From JAUCQB01 sp964586235 (lineage in GTDB: Bacteria; Planctomycetota; Phycisphaerae; UBA1845; PWPN01), in assembly GCA_964586235.1 (NCBI GenBank), contig CAZPIO010000013.1:26017-90016 (forward strand): DNA of 64,000 nt. Reading direction: 5' to 3'. The notes under the pieces are model-generated. The model made no database searches, was not told the DNA's origin, and saw only the letters and a list, made by a program, of their open reading frames with translations. The position numbers were made by a program, and so were the translations under genes. Of this stretch, positions 53,380-62,043 are shown in pieces. How positions within the stretch are numbered: position 1 is the first letter of the stretch; each line of letters starts with the position of its first letter.

Positions 53380-53738
53380 GAGAAAAATCACAATCTCGGC
53401 CTTGAGCCAGCCGAAAAACTGAAGCCGCTTCTGATCGCTATAAGTCTTTATCTAACAAAGTTTTACGGATATACTGGGCGTTCAGTGCGTACCCAAGGGC
53501 GCGGAGAAAAGGCCGAAGAGTGATCGAGGCTGATGCTTCGGCAGGAGGCTCGGAAACACCTGTCTTATAACCTGGACCCGCGCCCGGACCGGTGTCAGCC
53601 CGGACCTCTCAGGTAAGCAGGCCCTTTCAGAGTGCCGATAACAATGAGAACCGCCGGCCGGCCGGGCAAGGAGACTGTCGACCCGCTTGGGGAACCCCTC
53701 GCCTCCGCCTGGAGCCCCGCCGGCGCGCGAGCCCGCGC

Positions 53739-55406
53739 ATGAAGAAGATTGTCACCAAGGCCGAGTTGATCCAGCGAGCCGCCAAAGCCCGTGCTGAAGG
53801 CAAGACGGTAGTCCACTGCCATGGCTGCTTCGACATCGTGCATCCCGGTCACGTGCGATACATCGAGTTCGCCAGACGCCAGGGAGATGTCCTGGTCGTC
53901 TCCCTCACCGGCGACTCACAGGTCTGCAAGGACGTCCAGCGGCCCTACATACCCGAGGAGCTCCGCGCCGAAAACTTGGCGGCCCTGGAGGCCGTGGACA
54001 TGGTCTACATTGACCCTCATCCCACTGCGACGGAGCTGCTGGCCGAACTCAAACCGGACATCTACGTCAAGGGACGCGAATACGAGCAAAACAACGATCC
54101 GGGCTTCCTGATGGAAAAGCAGATCGTGTCCGGTTACGGCGGCCGGGTGCTGTTCAGTAGCGGGGATGTCGTCTTCAGTTCCACCCGTCTGATCGAGGCC
54201 CTGAGCCGCGATCCGGCGCTGGACGTCGACCGCCTGACCACAATCTGCCGGCGACACCAGATCGACCGCAATTCGACCGAGGCCCTGATCGACCGTTTCG
54301 CGCGGCTGAGGGTGCTCGTTGTAGGCGACATTGTCCTGGACCGCTACGTGCTGTGCGATGCCACCGAACTGGCCGGCGAAGCCCCCATGATGTCGCTGAC
54401 GCAGCTCGAAGAACGCGTGTACGTCGGCGGCACCGGCATCATCGCCCAGCACGTCGCCGGGTTGGGCGCGAGACCCTACGTACTCAGCGCCTGCGCCACC
54501 GGCGAAGACGCGACCGCGGCGAGGCAACTGCTGGAGAGAATCGGCGCCGAGTCCCACCTCGTGCCCGCAAGACCCTCGATGCCGCGCAAAACCCGCTACC
54601 TCGTGGACACCACCAAGGTGATGAGCGTGGAGGACGGCCGTTTCCACCCGCTTGATTCCATGGCCGAGGACAAGGCCACAGAATGGGTGCAGTCAATCAT
54701 CGACCACATCGACGCCATCATCATCTGCGACTTCGGGTACGGAACGATTACCCGGGGCCTGATCGACCGCATCCGCCAAACCGCAGGCCCCCTCAATCCG
54801 ATCATCACCGCCGACGCCGGCGGGCCGCGCGGCCGACTGCTCGATTTCAAGGACGTCGACCTGCTCTGCCCGGCCGAACGGATGCTGAGAGCCTCGCTTC
54901 ACGACTTTGACCGCGGCCTGTCCTTCGTCGCATGGGACGCCCTCCACGAGAGCAACGCCAGGGCACTTCTGGTCACTCTGGGCAAGAAAGGGCTGGTGGT
55001 TTTCAGCCGGCAATCAGAGGATGCCAATTGCGAGGAGTGGCGCGGGCGGCTTCGAAGTGAGTACCTTCCGATGCTGGCAGATCGGCAGGTCGATCCGCTG
55101 GGCTGCGACAGCGTTCTGCAGGCCACCACCACGCTGGCCCTGTCCGCCGGAGGAAGCCTGATGCAGGCCGCTTACCTGGGTATGGCGGCCGCGTCCATCG
55201 AGTATGAATGCCTCGGAAACGAACCGATCGACGCGAAGATGCTGCGTCGATGGCTGTGCATGCGTCTCGAGCTCAGCCGTTCGGCGCGCCGACGGCCGGG
55301 TGAGCCTATGCGATTCGCCTGCACGCCCCCCGATGCCGACGAGCCCGCTCGGGCTCGTTTCACCGACATGCACTCCGAGTCAGCCCCGCTCGTTTCGAAT
55401 CCGTAA
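53739..55406 (+). CDS. HldE-like bifunctional protein in reversed order: nucleotidyltransferase then PfkB kinase
   Basis: 555 residues from ATG 53739; a GTG at 53592 would add 49 residues without homology. Residues 1-150 are a cytidylyltransferase-type domain: HCHGCFDIVHPGHVRYIEFA with the H-x-G-H motif, then LKPDIYVKGREYE and FSSTRLIEAL. Residues about 185-520 are a PfkB-type kinase: VLVVGDIVLDRYVLCDATEL, VGGTGIIAQHVAGLGARP. Together they match the two steps of ADP-heptose synthesis (RfaE), but E. coli HldE has the kinase first. The kinase's usual G-A-G-D active-site loop reads DPLGCDSVLQ, one residue short. It probably makes an activated heptose or related sugar for LPS. Confidence 0.83.
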   Translation: MKKIVTKAELIQRAAKARAEGKTVVHCHGCFDIVHPGHVRYIEFARRQGDVLVVSLTGDSQVCKDVQRPYIPEELRAENLAALEAVDMVYIDPHPTATELLAELKPDIYVKGREYEQNNDPGFLMEKQIVSGYGGRVLFSSGDVVFSSTRLIEALSRDPALDVDRLTTICRRHQIDRNSTEALIDRFARLRVLVVGDIVLDRYVLCDATELAGEAPMMSLTQLEERVYVGGTGIIAQHVAGLGARPYVLSACATGEDATAARQLLERIGAESHLVPARPSMPRKTRYLVDTTKVMSVEDGRFHPLDSMAEDKATEWVQSIIDHIDAIIICDFGYGTITRGLIDRIRQTAGPLNPIITADAGGPRGRLLDFKDVDLLCPAERMLRASLHDFDRGLSFVAWDALHESNARALLVTLGKKGLVVFSRQSEDANCEEWRGRLRSEYLPMLADRQVDPLGCDSVLQATTTLALSAGGSLMQAAYLGMAAASIEYECLGNEPIDAKMLRRWLCMRLELSRSARRRPGEPMRFACTPPDADEPARARFTDMHSESAPLVSNP

Positions 55407-55770
55407 GAACGTGTCACTCTTGCGTGTGAATTGCGGGCCCAGCCAACTCCCGCAGCAGCCTCCCTTGCGCGAACACTGCTTCCGTTCGAACCCCCCGATC
55501 ATGCCAACCCGGCAGGGCATGGCCTCAACACGCTGGTGCAAAGGTACTTGCGAGCCGAGGCACCGCGCCGCCGCTGTCAGATTGGCACCGACCAGATCTC
55601 CCAATTGACGGAGAGAGTCTTCGTAAGTTGCTTCAATACAAAGAGTTACGAATCATCCAGAGATTTGGCATGCCACGTGTCTTAGTGAATGTGCGTGAGA
55701 GAATGAACGCGCCCGAACGTTGGAGGCGCGGAAGAACCAGACTTGTTGGCGAAAGCCCAGGAGGTTTGTG
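55407..55770. other. Region upstream of the hsp20 gene
   Basis: 364 bp with no supported gene. TTGACG at 55605-55610 has no matching -10. No CIRCE element or clear heat-shock promoter was recognised. AGGAGGT directly precedes the Hsp20 start. Confidence 0.45.
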
Positions 55771-56217
55771 ATGCTGCCAGTGAGTGTATTTCAGAGATGC
55801 GTCGGCGACACGTGCTCAACCCCGTTGGCCGCTTGGTCGCGGTTGCCCCGGCTGTTCGACGAGGTGTTCGAAAGGGACACGGTCTCGGCGTCCGACGCTG
55901 TCCTTCCAGTGGACGTTTGTCAGGAAGGCGACCGCTGGATCATCCGGGCCGACGTGCCCGGCCTGAACAGGGACAGTGTGAACATCACCGTCGAGGACAA
56001 CGTATTGACCATCAGCGGGAGTCGCGCGGGCGAGGCTGGGAAGGAGAATTCCCAATACTTTGTTCGCGAGCGGCGAAGCGGCGAGTTCTCCAGGTCGTTC
56101 CGCCTGCCGGAGACCGCTGATACCGATAACGTGGGCGCGGAGTTGACCAACGGCGTGTTGACCCTGACGATTCCGACCCGCGAGGAGGCCAAGCCGCGGC
56201 GGATTGAGGTCAAGTAG
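55771..56217 (+). CDS. Small heat-shock protein, Hsp20/alpha-crystallin family
   Basis: 148 residues from ATG 55771, with AGGAGGT 7 nt upstream. The alpha-crystallin domain is complete: PVDVCQEGDRWIIRADVPGL, then VEDNVLTISGSR, RRSGEFSRSFRLPETAD, and the closing ELTNGVLTLTIPTREE with its G-V-L-T-L-T-I-P, followed by a short basic end RRIEVK. Such chaperones hold unfolding proteins in large oligomers for refolding. Heat or stress induction is likely but no promoter was identified. Confidence 0.94.
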   Translation: MLPVSVFQRCVGDTCSTPLAAWSRLPRLFDEVFERDTVSASDAVLPVDVCQEGDRWIIRADVPGLNRDSVNITVEDNVLTISGSRAGEAGKENSQYFVRERRSGEFSRSFRLPETADTDNVGAELTNGVLTLTIPTREEAKPRRIEVK

Positions 56218-56370
56218 TACTCACCGCGATGTCGTGGGGAGAGCATCGGCAGACGCGTCGTCTGTCGCCTGGGACATCGCAGGGAGTGTGTTCGTCACAG
56301 GGCCGGCGCGTTCGGATGCAAGGGACGTCATCCGGGCGTGCCGCCCTCGTTTTTTGCGCTGAGGTAGCTG

Positions 56371-56430
56371 CGGTAGGGTCCGCCCCGGCGGACCATTCAG
56401 CCTCAAGATCCGCGGGCGCGGACCCTACCG
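56371..56430. repeat. Compound GGTCCGC-type palindrome overlapping the queG stop
   Basis: Outer arms CGGTAGGGTCCGC (56371-56383) and GCGGACCCTACCG (56418-56430) are perfect 13-bp inverted repeats. Inside are GGTCCGCC/GGCGGACC-like and GATCCGCG/CGCGGACC-like hairpins. The TAG stop of queG lies within the right arm. Confidence 0.8.
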
Positions 56431-57396
56431 GAGGTTGGACAGGGCGATCGCGGCGTTCCGCCTGAGCATGCCCGACGTGGCCCGCTTCATCGCACTGCCG
56501 GCCAGCCGGCACCGGTAGTCTTCGTCTGACAGATCGATCAGATCTGCCAGCCTCGGCGAGGACACGAGCGGGTTGCGATGTTCCGTCGGCCATGGAGCCA
56601 CCGCCTGCCCGGGCTTTTCGCGGTTGTACGGGCAGACCTGCTGGCAGATGTCGCACCCAAACACCCAGTTGCCCATCCGCGGCTTCAGCTCGGCCGGGAT
56701 CTCGCCCCGGTGCTCGATGGTCAGATACGAGATGCAGCGGGACGCATCCATCTGATACGGGGCAACCAGAGCTCCCGTCGGGCAGGCGTCGAGGCAGCGC
56801 CTGCACGTGCCGCAGCGGTCCTTGACCGGCGGCGTGGGCTCCAGCACCAGCGTGGTGATGATCTCACCCAGCATAAACATCGACCCCAGTCGCGGATCGA
56901 TCACCATGGTGTTCTTGCCAATCCAGCCGACACCCGCGGCCGCGGCCACCTCGCGCTCAATGATCGGAGCAGTATCCACGCACACCCGCGTCTCGAACGG
57001 CTCACGCAGCATCGAGTGCAGCCGCGCCACGACCCGGCGGAGCATCTTTCGCATCACCCGGTGGTAGTCCCGCCCCCATGCGTACCGCGCCACTCGGCCG
57101 CGAGGCTCATTGTCAGGCGGTTCAGACTCCCGCACTCGGCCGGCGAGCCACTCGTGCTGCCAGGCAACAACGATCACTGATCGGGCTCCCTGGAGCAGCA
57201 GGCAAGGATCCGCTCGCAGTTCCTGCCACCGGGCAAGGTAGTCCATCGAGCCCGCGCAACCCCGTGCCAGCCACTCACGGAAATACTCGACCCGCCCGAC
57301 GGGCTCGGCCACGGCCATGCCAACGCGCACAAACCCGGCCTCCAGAGCCAGTTGACGAACCATTGCTGTCTTCTCAGCCGGCGTCACGCCTCCCAT
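56425..57396 (-). CDS. queG: Epoxyqueuosine reductase QueG
   Basis: 323 residues from ATG 57396; longer in-frame starts add low-complexity sequence. Conserved parts: GRVARYAWGRDYHRVMRKML, CVDTAPIIEREVAAAAGVGW and IGKNTMVIDPRLGSMFMLGE (cobalamin- and substrate-binding regions), then two 4Fe-4S clusters: CGTCRRCLDACPTGAL at about residue 192 and CDICQQVCPYN, with the Cys-Pro pair. QueG reduces epoxyqueuosine in tRNA to queuosine using cobalamin. The C-terminal HEAT-like part is short: the protein ends LSNLR at the repeat. No other queuosine gene is adjacent. Confidence 0.94.
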   Translation of the reverse strand: MGGVTPAEKTAMVRQLALEAGFVRVGMAVAEPVGRVEYFREWLARGCAGSMDYLARWQELRADPCLLLQGARSVIVVAWQHEWLAGRVRESEPPDNEPRGRVARYAWGRDYHRVMRKMLRRVVARLHSMLREPFETRVCVDTAPIIEREVAAAAGVGWIGKNTMVIDPRLGSMFMLGEIITTLVLEPTPPVKDRCGTCRRCLDACPTGALVAPYQMDASRCISYLTIEHRGEIPAELKPRMGNWVFGCDICQQVCPYNREKPGQAVAPWPTEHRNPLVSSPRLADLIDLSDEDYRCRLAGSAMKRATSGMLRRNAAIALSNLR

Positions 57397-57662
57397 GGTA
57401 ACAGCAGACGGACCTGGAACCATCCCATCTGAACTCCGAACCCTGCTTGCCACGCCGAAGCCCTGGCGAAGGCGGGAACCCTCGGAAGGCGGCCGCAGGC
57501 CGCGCGTCGCCCCCCCGCGCCCCTCGCCCCGCACTCCTCGCTCCCGTTTGTTGACACGTCCAGCCCGATGATCTACGGTTACGCCTCGCGCCCGGAGAAC
57601 GGCGCGCCCCGGACCTGGGGTAACGCTAGGTCACAACCAACCAGAGGCAGCAGCGTCCACGA

Positions 57663-58094
57663 ATGTCATCCGTTTTCGATTATGACTGGTTCACCGGCCC
57701 CGCGTTTGAGGGTCAAAAGGCCGTGGCCCGTGAACTATGTGCTCGCAAGAAGTTTCCCGGGGTCACGGAAGATCAGCCTCGTTACCAGGACTACAAGAAG
57801 TTCATCGAGGAACTGGAAATCCGCACCCTCATCTACCTGAGAGACGGCTTCAGCTACGAGATGAAGGGGCTGGTCGATCTGGGCCTGCGGGCCATGCTCA
57901 CCTTCGAGTGCGAGCCGGTCGACGAGCAGTACAAGGTCGGGGCCTTTGTGGTCTCCGCCCTCTTCGAAGAGATCGTCCGGGTCGAAGTCTTCGCCGTCCA
58001 CCCTTCGGAGAAGCCCGAGGACACCCCAATGATCACCGGCTTCCGCAACCGCCCAAGCGAACCCCCGCCTCGCGACGACGGGCGGGAAGTGTGA
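57663..58094 (+). CDS. Protein of unknown function
   Basis: 143 residues from ATG 57663. It starts SSVFDYDWFTGPAFEGQKAV and has a possibly helical middle FIEELEIRTLIYLRDGFSYE, then AMLTFECEPVDEQYKVGAFV with regular strands, and a Pro/charged end. There is no signal peptide or membrane segment. Codon use matches neighbours. I do not recognise the family. It lies alone between queG (divergent) and the HigBA pair (convergent). Confidence 0.65.
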   Translation: MSSVFDYDWFTGPAFEGQKAVARELCARKKFPGVTEDQPRYQDYKKFIEELEIRTLIYLRDGFSYEMKGLVDLGLRAMLTFECEPVDEQYKVGAFVVSALFEEIVRVEVFAVHPSEKPEDTPMITGFRNRPSEPPPRDDGREV

Positions 58095-58166
58095 CCGCGA
58101 ACCGTAAGTGCTCTCCCATTGAATAGGTGTGCCACCAGGAGACTTGGTGGCGACCACTGAGGTTTC

Positions 58167-58481
58167 TCAGGAAGCCTCCTTGAATTGCCTGATGCGGATG
58201 TCGCCACGGGGCAGATGGGCAATGATTTCCAACTGCCCGCCGAGGGCCTCGATCAGTCTTCGCAGGGTGCTGACCTGCATGTCATCCTGGTTCTCCAGCT
58301 TTGACAGGCTCGGCTGCGTGATTCCCAGAGCGGCCGCGAGGTCTTCCTGGGTCAGGCCGACGGACTTGCGGATTTCCGCTAGCAGCATCTCGGCCATCAT
58401 CTCCTTGGCTTCCACCTCAGCCTGCGACAACTGCTGCGGTGTCATCTTGCCCCGAAGCTTCTGAAAACTGTGGTGTGCCAT
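58167..58481 (-). CDS. HigA-type antitoxin, XRE helix-turn-helix
   Basis: 104 residues. After a helical start comes an XRE HTH: LLAEIRKSVGLTQEDLAAAL, then GITQPSLSKLENQDD (recognition helix) and STLRRLIEALGG. It ends LPRGDIRIRQF. This is the DNA-binding antitoxin of a HigBA-type pair; it neutralises the toxin and represses the shared promoter. The start overlaps the toxin stop by one base (TGATG). The toxin-first order is typical of HigBA. Confidence 0.9.
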   Translation of the reverse strand: MAHHSFQKLRGKMTPQQLSQAEVEAKEMMAEMLLAEIRKSVGLTQEDLAAALGITQPSLSKLENQDDMQVSTLRRLIEALGGQLEIIAHLPRGDIRIRQFKEAS

Positions 58482-58837
58482 CAGATCAAGCCCTCCTTGC
58501 GGAGTTCTTCCAGGTACTGATCATATAGCCGGTCGGCCAACGGAATCATTCGTTCGTAGAAGCGATCATCTCCCGTCTTGTCGCCGCCGATCAGCAGGAT
58601 CGCACAACGACGAGGGTCAAACGCGAAGAATGTGCGGAGCGGCCGACCCTTGCTTTGCGTCCGCAACTCCTTCATGTTTGTGTGTCGCGAATCCTTGACT
58701 GTGTCGGCATGGGGCCGCGACAGCCCTGGGCCGAACCATTCCAGCAGTCGGACGCCAGCCTCCAACGACGCCTGCTCGGCGGCCGTCAGCGTCTCCCACC
58801 ACTGGCCAAACTCGTCCGTATACTCCACCTGCCACAC
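58481..58837 (-). CDS. HigB/RelE-like toxin (phage-derived Gp49-like family)
   Basis: 118 residues from GTG 58837 starting VWQVEYTDEFGQWWETLT. An ATG at 58861 would lie inside the -10 box of the promoter and is rejected. The family pattern continues with GPGLSRPHADTVKDSRHTNM, KELRTQSKGRPLRTFFAFDP, RRCAILLIGGDKTG and ADRLYDQYLEEL. Toxins of this family are ribosome-dependent mRNA endonucleases. The promoter 58844-58871 places the transcript start at about the GTG, so the mRNA is probably leaderless. Confidence 0.9.
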   Translation of the reverse strand: MWQVEYTDEFGQWWETLTAAEQASLEAGVRLLEWFGPGLSRPHADTVKDSRHTNMKELRTQSKGRPLRTFFAFDPRRCAILLIGGDKTGDDRFYERMIPLADRLYDQYLEELRKEGLI

Positions 58838-58843
58838 AGCAGT

Positions 58844-58871
58844 ATTATAGCCTAAAGGCAATATGCGTCAA
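58844..58871 (-). promoter_or_regulatory. Promoter of the HigBA-type operon
   Basis: On the minus strand TTGACG (58866-58871), 16-nt spacer, TATAAT (58844-58849). The start falls about 7 nt on, at the GTG at 58837. This is the best consensus promoter in the window. Confidence 0.8.
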
Positions 58872-59107
58872 CCGCTGAAAAAACGGCTGTCTGGCGGCCC
58901 GGAATCCGCGACTGTCATTGAGAGCGACGCTGCCCTGAGGCTTCCGACTGACGCAGGGCGTTTCAGATTCGGTCATCGAGCGTTGCACCCGGCGGCATGA
59001 GCGGTTCGAATTCCGGCAATCGACAGCAAGGCTACTTTCACGCCCTCCGCGAGCGATTGCGCAAAGAGGGGAAGACCGCTGGATGGGCGGCCCATGCGCT
59101 CAGTAGC

Positions 59108-60520
59108 TCATCGAGCCGCAGCTTGAGTGAGACTGGCGCCACCCGGTCTGGCGTACGTGACGATATTCATGGCCAGGGTCCAGCGGTCCGAATGGAACGC
59201 CCGGGGATAGCCCAGACGATCGACCTTGAGACCCTCGTAGTAAGCGTACCCGTGGTCGTAAAAATCGCCGTCGGCATACATGAGAATGGGTTCTGAAGCC
59301 GTGACCTCGATGTAGTAGGTCTTGCCCGGCTTGAGCGGGATCTCGTCGGGCATGCAGGCAACCTGGAACAGCTTGCACGGGAGTCTGTAATAGGCCTCGT
59401 AGCCCTCGACCGGCTTGGGCGCGTCGGGATACCGGATGATCGGCCGAACGGGTGACTCGTGCCCGACCGCCCTCTTGACCGGTCCGATCGGCCGCTCCCA
59501 TTCACCTTCGGGGCGGATCTTCACGTCGCACTTGACCGCCCGACTGTTGTCCCCGTCGCTCGCCCAGAACGAGACGCCGGCCAGGCTCACGCCGTTCGAC
59601 TTGAACGTCTGAGCCCAGCTCCGTGTCGGGCGATGACCGGGAACGAAGATCTCCCATTCCTCGCTGCGAATGTGGTTCTCGACAAGCTGGCCGTGGCTGT
59701 TGCCGAAGATCAGGCAGCACAGGTCGCCGCCCGTGGGCTTGTTGTCCTTGAAAACCTCGCCCTGGGCATAGCCGTCGCCCTTGTCCGGCCGGATGTAGGC
59801 GGGCAGCGGGACGCGCTCGCCGCCGTGGCTGTTGTAGCCGCCCGCGCACATCGCATAGGTGCGGCCGGGCACCACCTCGAGGTCGCCGTGACGCCACCCG
59901 CAACGCGGCGTCCCGTGATCGCTGTGCCCGCCGCTCATAAAGTCGATGTTACGGTTCCCGTCGTGGTTGGCAATGAAGATGGGTTTGCCCCGCGGCCCGT
60001 CCTCGTGGAGCGTCGCGTTGAACTTGTTGCCCCACGAAAGGGCCTTCGGGCCGTCGAAGATGGTGCAGCCGTAGATCTGCGTGCACTGCGGAACGAAGAC
60101 CTGGAACCAGTGGTGGTTGCTCTGCAGGTACTCCTTGTCCCACACATCCGGATAGCCGCCGGGCACGCACGCGTACTCGGTGGGGATCAGGATTTCACGG
60201 TCGGCCTTCGCGGGGTAACTGGGCACGATGATCGGCGGCGTCTCGATCCCGTCGAACATCGCAATCAGGCAGAGCGGCTTGTCTTTGGCGGGCGCGGGCA
60301 GCGTGAACTTGCCGTCGTCGCCGATCCGCCCCGAAATGCCCTCCCCGCCGCCGGCCGCATATGCATCCACCCAGCCGGGATGCCCGGCGAAAACGTGCGT
60401 TTCAGGGCGACCGGTCACATAAGACACGGTGAACGTTCCCCCGCCTGCCAGCGCCGCGTTCCATCCGGTCATGCCGGCGAGAGAAACCATAACAACGATC
60501 GCACCGAACACCGTTCGCAT
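59108..60520 (-). CDS. Secreted protein of unknown function, paralogue of the next gene upstream
   Basis: 470 residues from ATG 60520 (GGAAG upstream), signal peptide ending NAALAGGG. It shares a full-length pattern with the gene at 60544-61974: GRPETHVFAGHPGWVDAY, CLIAMFDGIETPPIIV, EYACVPGGYP, GWRHGDLEVVPGRTYAMC, YIRPDKGDGYAQG, GGDLCCLIFGNSHGQLVEN and EEWEIFVP, then SLAGVSFWASDGD and RYPDAPKPVEGYEAYY. An invariant double Cys in DLCCLIF stands out. The composition suggests a beta-rich outer protein; I recognise no family. It starts 23 bp after the paralogue's stop. Confidence 0.75.
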   Translation of the reverse strand: MRTVFGAIVVMVSLAGMTGWNAALAGGGTFTVSYVTGRPETHVFAGHPGWVDAYAAGGGEGISGRIGDDGKFTLPAPAKDKPLCLIAMFDGIETPPIIVPSYPAKADREILIPTEYACVPGGYPDVWDKEYLQSNHHWFQVFVPQCTQIYGCTIFDGPKALSWGNKFNATLHEDGPRGKPIFIANHDGNRNIDFMSGGHSDHGTPRCGWRHGDLEVVPGRTYAMCAGGYNSHGGERVPLPAYIRPDKGDGYAQGEVFKDNKPTGGDLCCLIFGNSHGQLVENHIRSEEWEIFVPGHRPTRSWAQTFKSNGVSLAGVSFWASDGDNSRAVKCDVKIRPEGEWERPIGPVKRAVGHESPVRPIIRYPDAPKPVEGYEAYYRLPCKLFQVACMPDEIPLKPGKTYYIEVTASEPILMYADGDFYDHGYAYYEGLKVDRLGYPRAFHSDRWTLAMNIVTYARPGGASLTQAAAR

Positions 60521-60543
60521 GATTCTTCCTTTCGGACTGTCAA

Positions 60544-61974
60544 CTACTGGGGAGAGGCCGGGCGACTCTCCGGCGGCTCGCCACCCGCCCGGGCGTAGGT
60601 CACGATGTTTATGGTATGAGTCCAGCGCCGCGAATGGAAGGTCGCGACACCCGCGGCCTGCCGATCAACCTTCAGACCGTCATAGAACGCGTACCCGTCC
60701 TGGTAGTAGTCCCCGTCGGCGTACATCATCAGCGGTCTGCTTGATCGGATGCTGATGTAGTAGGTCTGACCCGGATCCAGCCCGATTTCATCGGGAAACC
60801 AGGCCACCTGGAACAGCTTGCACGGCAAAGCATAGAATCGCTCGTGGCCAACCAGAGGGGCCGGTATGTCGGGATAGCGGATCACCGGCCGATACGGCGA
60901 ATCGTGCCCCAGGGCCACCTTGGCCGGTCCCAGCTTTTTTCCCCATGGACCCTCGGTAAAGATCTGAACTTCGCACTCAACGTCCTCCTCGCCGCCGCTG
61001 CTCGCCCAGAACGATACACCCGCGATGCTGACCCCGTGCGACAGAAAGGTCTGGCCGAAATCGCGACCGGGGCGGATGGCCGGCATGAAGACCTCCCATT
61101 CCTCGCCTCGGATCTGGTTCTCAACCAGTTGCCCGTGTCCGTTGCCGAAAATCAGGCAGCACAGGTCGCCGCCGACCGGTTTGCCGCCGCGGGCATACGC
61201 CGTGCCATCCGGGTAGCCATTGCCGCCGTCCGGCCGAATGTAGGCGTTCATTTCATGCTGGCTGCCGCGTGCGTGGGTGCCCCTGAAACGCATCGCATAC
61301 GTCTTGCCGGGCTCGACCGGCACTTCCCCGTGGCGCCATCCCACGCGAGCCAGACCACGGTCGGTGAACCCCCCGGTCAGCATGTCCCATCGCCCGGCCA
61401 TTCCGGGGTCAGGAGACTCGCGCTGCTTGATGAACAGCGGCTGGGTGTCCGGGCTGTTCTCGTGAACGAAGACGTGAATCTGGTTGCCGTTATCCGTTAT
61501 CTTCGGCCCGTCGAACACGCTAAAACCGTAAACTTCGGTGCATCGCGGGACAAACGTCTGCGAGAAGAAGGTGGCCCGAACCATGAGCGGTTGCCACTCC
61601 TGTGGGTACCCGGCCGGCACGCAGGCGTATTCCACGGGAATGATGATGTCGGAACCACCCGAGGCATCCGGCCAGCGGCGAACGACAATGGGCGGCGTCT
61701 CCATGCGATCGAACATCGCGATGAGACACGCGGGCTGCTTGGCGGTATCGAGTTGGAAGGTCCCGTCCGCCCGGATGCGAGCGGAGGCCCCCCGGCCGTA
61801 ACCCCTGCCGTACGCGTCAATCCAGCCCGTGAAACCCTTGAGGACCTGCCTCTCCGGTCGCCCGGTCAACGCCGGAACCAGCACGCGGCCTTCCGCGGCC
61901 AGCACATGAACGGAACCGGCAACTGCAAACACAATCACGATCAACGGCCGAACCGCCCACAAGCCGCCGTTCAT
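60544..61974 (-). CDS. Secreted protein of unknown function, paralogue of the next gene downstream
   Basis: 476 residues from ATG 61974 with GGAG 8 nt upstream; an ATG at 62022 lacks a ribosome site. Signal peptide ends VHVLAAEG. It matches the downstream gene over its length: CLIAMFDRMETPPIVV, EYACVPAGYP, GWRHGEVPVEPGKTYAMR, YIRPDGGNGYPDG, GGDLCCLIFGNGHGQLVEN, then EEWEVFMP, SIAGVSFWASSGGEE and VIRYPDIPAPLVGHERFY. The middle differs most. It lies 69 bp after the sulfatase stop. Function unknown; a carbohydrate- or surface-binding role is only a guess from context. Confidence 0.75.
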   Translation of the reverse strand: MNGGLWAVRPLIVIVFAVAGSVHVLAAEGRVLVPALTGRPERQVLKGFTGWIDAYGRGYGRGASARIRADGTFQLDTAKQPACLIAMFDRMETPPIVVRRWPDASGGSDIIIPVEYACVPAGYPQEWQPLMVRATFFSQTFVPRCTEVYGFSVFDGPKITDNGNQIHVFVHENSPDTQPLFIKQRESPDPGMAGRWDMLTGGFTDRGLARVGWRHGEVPVEPGKTYAMRFRGTHARGSQHEMNAYIRPDGGNGYPDGTAYARGGKPVGGDLCCLIFGNGHGQLVENQIRGEEWEVFMPAIRPGRDFGQTFLSHGVSIAGVSFWASSGGEEDVECEVQIFTEGPWGKKLGPAKVALGHDSPYRPVIRYPDIPAPLVGHERFYALPCKLFQVAWFPDEIGLDPGQTYYISIRSSRPLMMYADGDYYQDGYAFYDGLKVDRQAAGVATFHSRRWTHTINIVTYARAGGEPPESRPASPQ

Positions 61975-62043
61975 CAGCGCTCTCCAAGAAAAAAACACAG
62001 TCTCAGGAGGCTTCTTTGACATGCGTCAATCGTCACAGAAGCG

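Larger units (their letters stand above)
52974..53738. other. Gene-free region holding a candidate structured RNA and the hldE-like leader
   Basis: 765 bp. 53149-53344 holds the candidate small RNA on the minus strand, with promoter 53351-53379. 53380-53738 is upstream of the fusion gene; TATACT at 53470-53475 may be its -10, with a weak -35. 52974-53148 shows nothing clear. Confidence 0.5.

Noticed and set aside
55605..55633. Heat-shock promoter upstream of hsp20
   Set aside because: TTGACG is present but no -10 box lies at a usable distance.
58997..59296. 99-residue plus-strand frame beginning MSGSNSGNRQQGYFHALRER
   Set aside because: Its second half is antisense to a real gene and there is no ribosome site; possibly a remnant, not listed as a gene.
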